Under the pieces are notes generated by a model that had not been told where the DNA came from, searched no databases, and was given only the letters and a program-made list of their open reading frames with translations. From Takakia lepidozioides (Eukaryota; Streptophyta; Takakiopsida; Takakiales; Takakiaceae), in NCBI GenBank assembly GCA_030704615.1, contig CM060731.1:67870756-67934755 (forward strand): a DNA stretch of 64,000 bases, written 5' to 3'. Both the position numbers and the translations under genes were made by a program. Of this stretch, positions 1-11,342 are shown piece by piece (the stretch's first letter is position 1; the number at the start of each line of letters is the position of its first letter).

Positions 1-2948
1 TTACCATCTGTCCCGGACGATCCCCCTTCGTAAGGTACATGCTGTTCACACAATTCCATGTCTTCAGGACTCTCTATGAGCACCAAAACACCTGCATCGG
101 ACAGGAAAAAATTGCAAAAGGAGAAAACCCACCGCCAGTAGCGCTCATCAAAAGCATTCCAACCCAGACAAGCACCCGATGGAGGGACATCCGGGACTGC
201 CAACCCATCAGGGATGTCCAAGATTATGAGTTCGGCTGCATATTGCTTCTCCTCCCCGTTCACCCAAGATTTGGTCATTTTAGCCTGCAAACAAAATTAC
301 AATGGAATACTCAAGAGGATTGAAACGATCCATGCCCACTACAGAGAAGAAGCAAAAGAGAACACGCACCGTGCCGAGGAACTCTACAATCCTCTCCCAC
401 ACTGGTGATGGCTCGCCCTTGTAATCAGATTTCTTGGACTCCATCATGGCAAGGAATCCAACGTTGGCCATCTCCAACCTGGTAGGGCGAATGACCCTCG
501 TTGGATGTTCCACTGCATGGTACGGGTCCTTGGGATCAACCACCCCCTTGTTCTTTCTCACGGATCCCCTACCATGCGGTGGAGTCTGCTGGACATGCAC
601 CACTGGGCCAATATCTGCAACACTTCCCTGCCCTTGTGCCACCTTCCCTCTACCCCTTCCTTTCCCCACAACACCAACAACATCTTTTCCCTTTGCCTTT
701 CTACCTCTACCCGGGGTATCCTGAGCGGGAGGCTCCTTCTCTGCAAGAGTCCTCAAATTTCGTTCATGAATGTCGAGGTCGGCTGCTGCGGCAGTGGCTG
801 CAATTCGCTCATTCTCTCTCCTCAAAGACCCCTCCGGAGCTGGGGTCTCAGAAGGAGGGCAATCCAAATATCAACCACAAGAAGAAAGATGGTCTGGGCC
901 CCAGTCATGCAAGATCCCAGTAGTAAACATGGTCTGATTGCCAGCAGGGACAAGCCAGAGGTCCACGAAATCTGGATGTTTGTCCAAGCAATTCTCTTCC
1001 ATGAGAACAAACTTTATGTACCTGCAGGAACAGAGACAGCCTCATTATGCAATGCAATTATTGTCTCTCAGCTTTTCCATCACACCAGGAAGACCCCCTT
1101 AAACTGTATGCGTCACAGTACATTGCAACCACAGCACACTAAGTAGCCTAAACGGCCAGGGTGTGCACCTGTAAAGGCATCGTTTCCAGGCTTCCTCTCC
1201 TTTTTCTTGCTGGTCAAGGTCATGTGTTCGACTGATGCCACCCTCCTTGCTGAACTCTCTAAAGAAACAAGAGTGCCACACTGTGGCTCTCCATTTCCTC
1301 ATGTATGCTTCAAAGGAGACCTTCGGTGCTGTCATAGTGATGCCATAGTCAGCCAGCTGAGTATGCAGAACCGACCGTGCCCTTTCTTCCAACTGCAAAA
1401 CAATTCAAATGCAAGAATGAACCCAAAAAAAATCATAGCGAATGTGAGAGGCAATGGAAAGAGAAGGACAGGAAAAGAGAAAAGAAAGTGACACAGGAAA
1501 GGACATCACACCTGGCTCCAGTAAGTGGCCTTGTGAAGCCATGTGTCCAGCACATTGTCACTGACAGAAATGACACGCTGGGTCTTCTTCTCTTTCTCCG
1601 GCCTGGGGAACATGTGGGTATCCCTAACTGTGGGATCGGAGTTCCATATCTGCAGCCACTTCACCTTCTGTTCTGAAGACACAACGGCGGTAGACAACCT
1701 GTGTAACTTCTCCTGGGCCATCTCTAGCTTGCCTGGCTTATTATAATGGTTTTTTATCTCCAGGAGAAACTGCGATCCGAATGATGGGTCGGCAATTCTC
1801 AACTGCTTCACAAAAGCACTCATTATAGTCCTTCTTGTAGCGGTCATCTCTTTCTGGATGTGACTCTCAACCCCCTTTGCTGTCCTTCTCTCCTCAGGGG
1901 TTGACCTGTAGTATTCCAGTTTGCCACGCTCCCCTGCATCTGCAATGTCTTGCTGCAAGGGAATGCACGAGAGTTGCATCAACCCAAGGGCAAGGGAAAC
2001 AAACAGAAACAAACATGTGGAAGCAGGAATATGGAAAGGGCAGATGAAGGAAGATGTATCTCACCGTGTACATGTACTCCATGAAAGCCTCACGTGTCAA
2101 CGAGTACCACGTTTCCGATGTCTTGGAGCTTTCGCACTTCTTGTACGTCTCTGCTGAAAGGATGGTCTTGAAGTTGGTCAAGGGCATCTGCCCGATCCTT
2201 TGTATCCTATACAGTGTGTGAACCAGACTCGTTTTGACATGCGATGTCTCCGTTCCTCTGCAGAATGATATCTGAAAGTCAGAATGAAATTCAAGGACTT
2301 TAATCAAAGAACCACGGAACTACAAGTGGAACATGTAGAATGAGAAACCAACCTGTTCACATCATTCATTGCCGTCAAAAGACCCATCATGTTCCCCTCA
2401 TAATCCAGCACCATCGATCGAACAGAGTAATGCCACTCTTCCTCCTGTGAGTGCAGCCTCCCAATAACAGCCATCCATGCAAGCAACCGGTGGTTCCCAT
2501 CCCAAACGTGAAACATCTTCCCCGAGAATGCCTGGGTGGAAGGTTTCCTGGAGAGAAGAAGTTCGAAGGATTCGTTCACCTGTCTCCAAATAGGATCCCA
2601 GGAGTCCATGATTGACTCATCCACAAGGAGCTCATTGCCTGTGGAATCCTTTGTACAAACGTAAAACACTACGGATCCATCCAAATACCCATCAACAAAC
2701 TCGGCCTCTAGCTTGAGAATGTCCTTGATGAGGGGTGGTTGAACAACGGGCATGGAAACCATCCTACATAGGGGAATCTTCAACCTCCCACCCGGGGCAA
2801 GCATACTTTGCACCACAAGCTGAGAGTTTACCTTCTGACCCCCCAGCATCTCAGCGGCTTTGCTTTCATAGAACTCATCGTCAACATCAACAATGATCTC
2901 TTTCCCCAGCCCCGAAGGGATCTCCTCCGCCACACTTTGCATCTTCTC
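1..2948 (-). CDS. Unrecognised multi-exon gene with a DGNHR-type motif (partial, possibly broken)
   Basis: I read six exons with GT-AG borders on the minus strand: 2948-2349, 2271-2065, 1952-1512, 1392-1169, 1021-370 and 284-1. All five junctions keep one reading frame. The first exon starts at an acceptor, so the 5' end lies further right, beyond or across the satellite; the last exon runs off the window. The first exon encodes MFHVWDGNHRLLAW, which recalls the DGxHR core of ParB/sulfiredoxin-like folds; that link is only an inference. The fifth exon is basic and glycine-rich, with repeated GRGR/KGK stretches. The sixth contains an ELIILDIPDG motif. The fifth exon has one in-frame TGA at 871-873, so this copy may be a pseudogene. 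I do not recognise the family. A transposon-encoded gene is possible, because a similar-looking terminal exon lies at the right edge of the window. Confidence 0.55.
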
Positions 2949-3009
2949 CTGCAGGGTTGTCCATTCAAATTGATATAAGAGTGAGGCATAAGACGATGGT
3001 GTTTGAGCA

Positions 3010-6000
3010 TGGCAGACAGGTCATGTGTGGAAGAAAATGTGAGCTCAAACAGTGTGCGTTGACGCACACTGTTTGAGCTGCAAGATAAGTAATCATTGAA
3101 CCTCAAAGACATGCCACATAAGTGTTCATTGAACCTCAATGAGAAGCCCTTAGTGGCCGATTTTCAGATGAAAAAAAAAAGAAAATGTGAGCTCAAACAG
3201 TGTGCGTTGACGCACACTGTTTGGGCTGCAAGGTAAGTGTTCATTGAACCTCAGAGACATGCCAGGTAAGTGTTCATTGAACCTCAAAGAGAAGCCCTTA
3301 GTGGCCGATTTCAGATGACAAATGCAATGACAAGGTGACCTCAAACAGTGTGCGATGACGCACACTGTTTGAGCTGCCAGGTAAGTGTTCATTGAACCTC
3401 CGAGACATGCCCTTTATTGCCGAATTTCACAGGGAAAAAACAGTGACAAGGTCTGCTCAAACAGTGTGCGGCAACGCACACTGTTTGAGCTGCCAGATAA
3501 GTGTTCATCGATCCTCAGAGACATGCCCTATGTGGCCGATTTTCAAATGAAAAAGGCAATGATAAGGGTAGCTCAAACAGTGTGCAGCAACACACACTGT
3601 TTTGAGCTGCCAGGTAATTGATGATTGATCCTCAAATACAAACCCTATGTTGCCGATTTTCAAATGACAAAGGCAATGACATGGTGAGCTCAAACAATGT
3701 GCGTTGACGCACACTGTTTGAGCTGCCAGGTAAGTGTTCATTGAACCTCCGAGACATGCCCTGTATTGCCGAATTTCACAGGGAAAAAACAGTGACAAGG
3801 TGTGCTCAAACAATGTGCGGCAACGCACACTGTTTGAGCTGCCAGGTAATTGATCATTGATCCTCAAATACAAACCCTATGTTGCCGATTTTCAGATGAC
3901 AAAGGCAATGACATGGTGAGCTCAAACAGTGTGCGTTGACGCACACTGTTTGAGCTGCCAGGTAAGTGTTCATTGAACCTCCGAGACATGCCCTGTATTG
4001 CCGAATTTCACAGGGAAAAAACAGTGACAAGGTGTCCTCAAACAGTGTGCGGCATCGCACAGTGTTTGAGCTGCCAGGTAATTGACGATTGATCCTCAAA
4101 TACAAACCCTATGTTGCCGATTTTCAGATAACAAAGGCAATGACATGGTGAGCTCAAACAGTGTGCGTTGACGCACATTTTTTGAGCTGCCAGGTAAGTG
4201 TTCATTGAACCTCCGAGACATGCCCTGTACTGCCGAATTTCACAGGGAAAAAACAGTGACAAGGTGTCCTCAAACAGTGTGCGGCATCGCACACTGTTTG
4301 AGCTGCCAGGTAATTGATGATTGATCCTCAAATACAAACCCTATGTTGCCGATTTTCAGATAACAAAGGCAATGATATGGTGAGCTCAAACAGTGTGCGT
4401 TGACGCACACTGTTTGAGCTGCCTGGTAACTGTTCATTGAACCTCCGAGACATGCCCTGTATTGCCGAATTTCACAGGGAAAAAAAGTGACAAGGTGTGC
4501 TCAAAGAATGTGCGGCAACGCACACTGTTTGAGCTGCCAGGTAAGTGTTCATTGAACCTTCGAGACATGATTGCCAAATTTCACAGGAAAAAAACAGTGA
4601 CAAGGTGTGCTCAAAGAGTGTGCGACAACGCACACTGTTTGAGCTCCCAGGTAATTGATGATTGATCCTCAAATACAAACCATATGTTGCCGATTTTTAG
4701 ATGACAAAGGCAATGACATGGTGAGCTCAAACAGTGTGCGTTGACGCACACTGTTTGAGCTCCCAGGTAAGTGTTCATTGAACCTCCGAGACATGCCCTG
4801 TATTGCCGAATTTCACAGGGAAAAAACAGTGACAAGGTGTCCTCAAACAGTGTGTGGCAACTCACACTGTTTGAGCTGCCAGGTAATTGATGATTGATCC
4901 TCAAATACAAACCCTATGTTGCCGATTTTCAGATGACAAAAGCAATGACATGGTGAGCTCAAACAGTGTGCGTTGACGCACACTGTTTGAGCTGCCAGGT
5001 AAGTGTTCATTGAACCTCCGAGACATGCCCTGTATTGCCGAATTTCACAGGGAAAAAATAGTGACAAGGTGTGCTCAAACAATGTGCGGCAACGCACACT
5101 ATTTGAGCTGCCAGGTAATTGATGATTGATCCTCAAATACAAACCTTATGTTGCCGATTTTCAGATGACGAAGACAATGACATGGTGAGCTCAAACAATG
5201 TGCGTTTGACGCACACTGTTTGAGCTGCCAGGTAAGTGTTCATTGAACCTCCGAGACATGCCCTGTATTGCCGAATTTCACAGGGAAAAAACAATGACAA
5301 GGTGTGCTCAAACAGTGTGCGGCAACGTACACTGTTTAAGCTACCAGGTAATTGATGATTGATCCTCAAATACAAACCCTATGTTGCCGGTTTTTAGATG
5401 ACAAAGGCAATGACATGGTGAGCTCAAACAGTGTGCGTTCACGCACACTGTTTGAGCTGCCAGGTAAGTGTTCATTGAACCTTTGGGACATGCCCTGTAT
5501 TGCCAAATTTCACAAGGAAAAAACAGTGACATGGTGTGCTCGAAGAATGTGCGGCAACGCACACTGTTTGAGCTGCCACGTAATTGATGATTGATCCTCA
5601 AATACAAACCCTATGTTGCCGATTTTCAGATGACAAAGGCAATGACATGGTGAGCTCAAACAGTGTGCGTTGACGCACACTGTTTGAGCTGCCAGGTAAG
5701 TGTTCATTGAACCTCCGAGACATGCCCTGTATTGCCGAATTTCACAGGGAAAAAACAGTGACAAGGTGTCCTCAAACAGTGTACGGCATCGCACACTGTT
5801 TGAGCTGCCAGGTAATTGATGATTGATCCTCAAATACAAACCCTATGTTGCCGATTTTCAGATATCAAAGGCAATGACATGGTGAGCTCAAACAGTGTGC
5901 GTTGACGCACACTGTCTGAGCTGCCAGGTAAGTGTTCATTGAACCTCCGAGACATGCCCTGTATTGCCGAATTTCACAAGGAAAAAATAGTTACAAGGTG

Positions 6001-6452
6001 TGCTCAAAGAATGTGCGGCAACGCACACTGTTTGAGCTGCCACGTAATTGATGATTGATCCTCAAATACAAACCCTATGTTGCCGATTTCAGATGACAAA
6101 GGCAATGACATGGTGAGCTCAAACAATGTGCATTTGACGCACACTGTTTGAGCTGCCAGGTAAGTGTTCATTGAACCTCCGAGACATGCCCTGTATTGCC
6201 GAATTTCACAGGGAAAAAACAGTGACAAGGTGTCCTCAAACAGTGTGCGGCAACTCACACTGTTTGAGCTGCTAGGTAATTGATGATTGATCCTCAAATA
6301 CAAACCCTATGTTGCCGATTTTCAGATGACAAAAGCAATGACATGGTGAGCTCAAACAGTGTGCGTTGATGCACACTGTTTGAGCTGCCAGGTATGTGTT
6401 CATTGAACCTCCGAGACATGCCCTGTATTGCCGAATTTCATAGGGAAAAAAC
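3010..6452. repeat. Hairpin satellite, about 116-bp units in a 232-bp higher-order repeat
   Basis: About 29 tandem units each contain a near-perfect palindrome with 16-bp arms (GCTCAAACAGTGTGCG and its complement) around a 4-nt loop that alternates between TTGA and GCAA. Units alternate in flanking sequence: one type continues with GGTAAGTGTTCATTGAACC, the other with GGTAATTGATGATTGATCC. Together they make a higher-order period of 231-235 bp. The first three or four units (3.0-3.5 kb) have irregular spacing of about 110-150 bp. The period is near a multiple of 3, so long minus-strand reading frames cross the array; I regard them as artefacts. The array ends at 6452. It lies directly upstream of, or within an intron of, the minus-strand gene at 1-2948. 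Confidence 0.93.
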
Positions 6453-6995
6453 TGTCAAGTTATTTTACCACTAGTGTGAAACTAGCTAGGAAATAGCTAG
6501 CTTTTACATATTGACATTTGGGATTGGCCCAAGTGTCAATCCAGGGGTCAAGGCATATTTAGGCCCTGGAGTGGTTATCTTCACGGCAAGTGCGGGAGGC
6601 TCATCTTTCTCGAGTTGAGCCTCACCGCGCCTAGCTATGGCGCCGTAGTGTGGATTCCCCATGGCGTGGGGTGCACTTGGCTTGACTTGTATTTGAGTGA
6701 TGAGGTTATATATGCATGAGTTTATGCTTCAGCTTTGTGAGCTCGCATGAGCTCGTGCTTGTATTCTTCCTCTTTATCACTATTGTGTGGACTAGTGACT
6801 GCCATAGTGGGCAGCGTAGTGGCAGCCTAGTGACTGACTAGTTGTAGCCTAGTGGTTGGCTTAGTGGCTGGACTAGTGGTAGACTAGTGGTATACTAGTG
6901 TGTGGTGTGCACATGTGTTGTGTGGTTTTGGACAGCGATGTAGTTGTGTAGCGATATGTATGCGCACGACACATTGTCCAATAAGAACTTTCGAT
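6453..6995. other. Non-coding stretch with an LTR-like look and an ACTAGTGG short repeat
   Basis: No convincing coding sequence. The segment after the satellite has a GC-rich block near 6590-6670 and a TATA-like GTTATATATGC near 6707. From about 6785 to 6905 there is a degenerate run of ACTAGTGG/CTAGTGAC words. It could be the remains of a solo LTR, but I found no second copy and no target duplication. Confidence 0.35.
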
Positions 6996-7004
6996 TGCCA
7001 AACA

Positions 7005-7330
7005 TGGAAATGCGACACCGCATTTCCAAAACAGACATCGTTGATTGTCCAATTCCAGACCCTTCGATGGAAATGCGGCACCGCATTCCATTGTCCAATA
7101 AGAAAATTTGATGACGGACATGGACAAGCATTAGCGATTGGACATGCTTGGACAATTCAAGGTCCAATATGGAAATGCGGTGCCGCATTTCCAATTCGAA
7201 GTATGGTAATGCCATGTTAAGAAATGAAATGTCGTACAACATATCCGTTACGACCACAACGGAGGAAAGGGAGCTGCCAGAAATCGCTGCATGGTGAAAA
7301 ATGAAATGCGGTCCCGAATTTCCGAGCTTC
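7005..7330. repeat. Cluster of GGAAATGCGG palindromes
   Basis: Three palindromes of 23-24 bp built on TGGAAATGCGG / CCGCATTTCCA lie at 7005-7028, 7068-7090 and 7170-7193, with a degenerate fourth near 7301-7323. Arms are 10-11 bp with almost no loop. The words between them (ATTGTCCAATAAGAA, GGACATG) also recur. The cluster lies just 3' of the frameshifted gene copy at 7570-8174, and a related palindrome lies between the divergent gene pair at 8440-8457. Function is unknown; protein-binding sites or a degenerate satellite are both possible. Confidence 0.7.
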
Positions 7331-7569
7331 AGCATGTACATGTTTCCTTTTACTCATACATGGATTTCCTTCACCTCAGGACTCTGATATCGCTAACTCT
7401 GGTATATTCATGTGGACAGACACATTGTAGAAATGAGACCACAAATTGTAAACAGTGGGCCAATTACGGCAGTTCTTGAACACATTGAAACAGAGCACAC
7501 AGAAATGAGGTACGATGGGTTGTTTTATTGATCGAAACGGTGTCTCACATTTAGCAACTCCAGACAAAT

Positions 7570-8174
7570 CTAAGCCCTTCCTCCTTCTACATGGGCGTCA
7601 CCAAGTCGATAGAACTTCGATAGCCTCAAAACAAGCTCATTACTGATGCGGCACCTGGAGGTAAACTGCAATGCGGTCGTTCTGGTGCCCTTGATGGAGC
7701 TGATGACAATGTCATGCCCATCAATGATACCACCATCATATATTGACAAGGTCACTGTGGGCCTCATGTGCCCGTGCGATTTGTCTTTGCAACTCAGCCG
7801 AATGTCTCCATACACTAGAAGAGCGGAGTGAACTCCACGAATATAGTTTTCCTTGGTGCTGTCCTCCCTGGTCCACTGGCAGCAGTTCCAGCGCCAAAGC
7901 GAGGCCGTGCGTGATCTGTCCGACATCCCATTCCACCTTGGTATATCGAGGTCAACAATTTTCAGGACCCACGGACCACATTGACCCTCGCCCTCACCTC
8001 GCTCAAAGCGGTAATAGCCCTCAAAATACTCCATTGCGCGCAAAGACTCCCGCTTGATTCCACAAGCGTCAGTGAAAACAGAGAGCCAGACAATGATGTC
8101 TCCTGATTCTGGTTTGAACTAGCATAATCGTGGCCATGATAAGGGCAGTTAGCAGGATTTCGGCGGCACGGCAT
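7570..8174 (-). pseudogene. Frameshifted paralogue of the 8561-9238 gene, unrecognised family
   Basis: The protein aligns along most of its length with the plus-strand gene at 8561-9238. Shared blocks include MPCxRNxxxCPYxGxDYA, SGDI(I/V)(V/I)W, FERG, RWNCCQWT, YGDIRL/I and DGGxIxGHDIV. The frame breaks near 8105: the first 23 codons from 8174 are in one frame, and from SGDIIVW onwards the match continues in another. This fits loss of one nucleotide relative to the intact copy. An in-frame stop lies just upstream of the MPC methionine, so the longer N-terminus of the other copy is not shared. The C-terminus runs on past the paralogue and ends at 7570. It may be a pseudogene, or the shift could be an assembly error. 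Confidence 0.7.
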
Positions 8175-8415
8175 CCTTGAAAAAGATTAGCGGAGTACGC
8201 TTAATGACAGAGGCAACAGCGCGGTGGCTGAAAGAAGTTCAAGCAAACGCTACAATTCCTCACAAACACTCCAGGGCACGTTTAAATTTCCCCCCTACAT
8301 GAACCTGCACGGATGAAGATTGGCTGCTCCATGAATATAGCTGTTTCAGTTTCCTTCCCTGCCATGCAAACTATGGGCAATAAGTGCCAGGTGGGCCTAT
8401 AGCCACTCGAAACGA

Positions 8416-8478
8416 CGAAGTCCATCCCCCCTTCGATGTAAATTCGGCGCCGAATTTCCATCCGGGGGATGGACTTCG
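8416..8478. repeat. Nested palindrome between the divergent paralogues
   Basis: Outer arms of 15 bp (CGAAGTCCATCCCCC at 8416-8430 and its exact complement at 8464-8478) enclose an 18-bp perfect palindrome, AAATTCGGCGCCGAATTT, at 8440-8457. It sits in the roughly 390-bp gap between the 5' ends of the divergent gene pair. It could be a shared regulatory site or the breakpoint trace of the inverted duplication. The inner palindrome is related in form to those at 7005-7330. Confidence 0.75.
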
Positions 8479-8560
8479 GTGGCAGATTTCAAACTACCCG
8501 TGGATGAGAAAGAGGTATCGGTTCATCCACCGCTAGTGTGATGAACATGTTACACGATGA

Positions 8561-9238
8561 TTGGTGGGTACGTGGGACCCAGATGCTCCATTATTGGAGC
8601 CCGCACTGCTCTTCCGCTTCCCATCATTTCGAAAATCTAAGGGCTTCGTTGCTGTCCGCAAGGTCATTGTCATCGGCATCAAAGACGTCCTCAGGTCCTC
8701 CTTTGCAAGGATGCCGTGCTTCCGAAACCGGGACGACTGCCCTTATGGAGGCTTTGATTATGCAATGTATTCGGCCACATCGGGAGACATCGTTATCTGG
8801 TACACAGTTTACACAGAAGATACTAGTTCGAATGTGGAAACATTGTCCGCTTTTGAGTATATCCCAGGCCACTACACCTTCGAGCGGGGTGACGATCTTG
8901 GTCTGAGGAGTCCATGGCTCCTGCGCATCCTTGATTCCGATTTTCCCAGCTACGACGGGCACCCATGCAGAAGAATGCGCACTGCTATGTTGTTGCGGTG
9001 GAACTGCTGCCAGTGGACATGGGTGGACTCTATCGGAGAGACGTATACTCTTGAAGGAGTGCGCTCCTCTTCTCCATTGTATGGGGACATTCGCATTGGT
9101 GTGGACGACGAAAACGTGAAGCTTTCCATATTCGATGGTGGTATGATTGAAGGGCACGACATTGTGGTGAACATCAATAGGGGCGGTACAACGGCTGCAA
9201 TCCAGTTTACCTGGAGGAGCCCGATGATCATGAGCTAG
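8561..9238 (+). CDS. Intact member of an unrecognised inverted gene pair
   Basis: A single open exon of up to 225 codons. The start could be 8561 or, more conservatively, the ATG at 8711 beginning MPCFRN, because homology with the minus-strand copy at 7570-8174 starts there. I see no signal peptide or membrane segment after the MPC start. Conserved positions between the copies include two early cysteines (CxxxxxxCPY), SGDIxxW, FERG, a RWNCCQWT block with adjacent cysteines, YGDIR, and DGGMIEGHDIV followed by a short beta-rich tail. The alternating pattern and many Trp/Gly residues suggest a small beta-rich domain; that is inference. The conserved blocks argue that the family was once under selection. 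A promoter shared with its divergent partner is plausible. I do not recognise the family and assign no function. Confidence 0.6.
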   Translation: MVGTWDPDAPLLEPALLFRFPSFRKSKGFVAVRKVIVIGIKDVLRSSFARMPCFRNRDDCPYGGFDYAMYSATSGDIVIWYTVYTEDTSSNVETLSAFEYIPGHYTFERGDDLGLRSPWLLRILDSDFPSYDGHPCRRMRTAMLLRWNCCQWTWVDSIGETYTLEGVRSSSPLYGDIRIGVDDENVKLSIFDGGMIEGHDIVVNINRGGTTAAIQFTWRSPMIMS

Positions 9239-9239
9239 T

Positions 9240-9761
9240 TTTCAGAGCAGTCGAAGTCCCATTGACAACGTGACTTGTATTCAGAAGGCACAGGGCTAAA
9301 GATTTGTTTGCACAATCAGCACAGTAGACGTGCTTCAAATGCAATTCATGTGGATCAATAAAAACCCCATACTGCCCTCTTTTGTTCTATTTTGTATCCA
9401 TCGTTCCCAGAATGCATCATTCCTCATTTCGTTTGGGATTGGAAGTGTGGGTGGATTTTGCAAGTGGCTGGTAGGCTGAAATGGGCCCCCATTGTACACA
9501 GCAGTACCACCCTACCATTCGCGAAACATTGCCTTTCAATATGTAATTCTAAAAAACATTGCCGAACCTCCTTCATCGGGAGGTCATTCTCCCCCTATGA
9601 CCGTGACACCCTAAACCCTATTCCCGCGGACACTCATTTCCGGAAAATAGTCCTGCTCATGTTTTTTTCGACACTTACGACTCTGCTCATGGCTCATGCC
9701 GCTCATGGCTCATGGCTCATGAAATAGCAGCCCCACACACACACACACATACATAATAGTG
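9240..9761. other. Intergenic; 3' flank and GCTCATG/CA simple repeats
   Basis: This holds the 3' flank of the 8561-9238 gene, with AATAAA at 9357-9362 as a possible polyadenylation signal. A low-complexity block at about 9607-9727 is made of GCTCATG words and is followed by a (CA)n run at about 9733-9748. A similar block recurs at 62800-62900. No gene is seen. Confidence 0.5.
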
Positions 9762-10143
9762 CAAGGTTGGCGGTGGAATTACATTTATTTGTTTCTTAGT
9801 CCCTCTGGGAACAACCACCCACCAGTTAGTGTACTAGGGTATATCTTCTCACTTATGCACATTTCACACCACCCGCTATCTATAAGTTCTAATTGCACAC
9901 ACCTCTTTTATAAACACATTATCTGAAATTGTTCTTTTCAATCTATAACTCCCAGTGTTAAAGCCTCTAAAGTCAAATTTATCTACCACCCTTGAAGAGG
10001 TGGTGTGAGAACCTTAAAAATTATCATTAAGATTTTGTGACCACAAAAGTTTCATTCAATGTATTCTTGGCCATTCCATAAGGTACCCCAGTAATTAGAG
10101 ATGTTTTGAACCAAACATGTGTGGACGTTATCCACATGCAATA
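9762..10143 (+). repeat. Left arm of a long inverted-repeat pair
   Basis: This segment matches the reverse complement of 15778-16188 over about 380-410 bp with many substitutions. Shared landmarks are the TAGTGTACTAGGG region near one end, a TTTATAAACA box, GGTAGATAAATT (seen as AATTTATCTACC here) and GACGTTATCCACATGCA at the inner end. The pair encloses about 5.6 kb including a piggyBac transposase relic and a minisatellite. It could be two copies of one repeat in opposite orientation or the arms of a large foldback element. Confidence 0.65.
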
Positions 10144-11342
10144 TCTCTTAAAATAAAATTCACAATAAGGATTTAGTTTTTTTTTCCAGCCAAAAATATT
10201 TTTTATCTCTAATTAATTTTATTTTCCTAATTTATTGATTAAATAAATTAGGACCCGGATCCGAACCCGTGAACACGATAATATTTTCCAACAACTACCC
10301 GGACCCGGACCCGGACTTGGTACCAAAAAAAATCCGAACCCGGACTCGGCGGGTTCCTTAAAAAGGCACTACCCGCACAACGTTGTAATCCAATAGGTAC
10401 ATAGGTCAGAGCCGAGTATGTACCAGGGTATATACACAAGCATCAGACACCTTGCGCTTGGGACCTGCGCCCAAACCCTAGAGATCCAAGCGCACACTAA
10501 GAACTAATGCAAATGAAAAGCGCAACCCAAGTTGGAAATAAAGACGATCGCCAAGATGTAAATGACAAACTGCACAGCAAAGCCAGGGTAGTACGGTTAG
10601 TGAATCACGATGGCCAGACACATCCCAAAATAGAGACAAGCGGGAAGTGGAGGGGACACAATTAATGAGGAATGCTGCGAAATTGCAGTGTCTCTTAACT
10701 ATTACTAGCCATCTCACACCTCTAATCCGACTATGTAGGGCTTTTGGGGGGCCTCCTTGAGCACTAACCGCCTATGCAGGTCTTGGGGTGGGTAAAAGAC
10801 AAGGTTGGTCTTGGCGGGCAGGGCTGGACACACGAGCCACCAACACCTCAGCTGGTATATAAGAAAGTTGTGGAAATACTCTCGCACTGGGGTAGAACAT
10901 CATGCCACTGAGGGGCAATTGAGAGAGATCTTAGGCCTGCTTTGTGTTGAGTACTTGGTAAGTTTACCTTTTCCTCCTTGCGTGCAGCGTTGACCGAAGC
11001 ACCTTCGTGCTCTCAACTACCATTTTTTGTTTAGAAGGCATGTCAGTTTGATTTTGGGTTGGAAAGAGAGGAGGGAGGAAGGTGACAAGCAAGGCTTTAG
11101 TGAGGCGGTGACCGAAGTGCTAAGGGAAGATGTCTGGCTAGATGAGGACAGTAAAACAATACAGGCCCTTTAGCTCGGGAAAAACGGTCGAGACCTGCGG
11201 GCAATCAGAATTCGCTTCCTCATCGGGCATATGTGAGGAGAAGATGTGATTTGGGGGGGCAATGTGCCAGCTACCGCACACTTGCGTGCCAGTCTCGACA
11301 CTTGTATTGCTGCTGCCACTAAACCCTGCAGGTCTCCTTTGA
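10144..11342. other. Non-coding stretch with a short CCCGGA repeat
   Basis: A cluster of GGACCCGGA/CCCGGACC words lies at about 10250-10350. The rest, up to the piggyBac relic, has no supported gene; short open frames here lack recognisable similarity. It lies inside the inverted-repeat pair. Confidence 0.4.

Noticed and set aside
3505-6303. Several long minus-strand open reading frames with similar proteins
   Set aside because: They follow the satellite period, which is close to a multiple of three. Their protein is just the translated hairpin repeat and each copy starts and stops arbitrarily.
3010-6452. CRISPR-like array of regularly spaced palindromic repeats
   Set aside because: The spacers are themselves repeats of two forms, not unique sequences; unit length and the eukaryotic context do not fit, and there are no cas genes.
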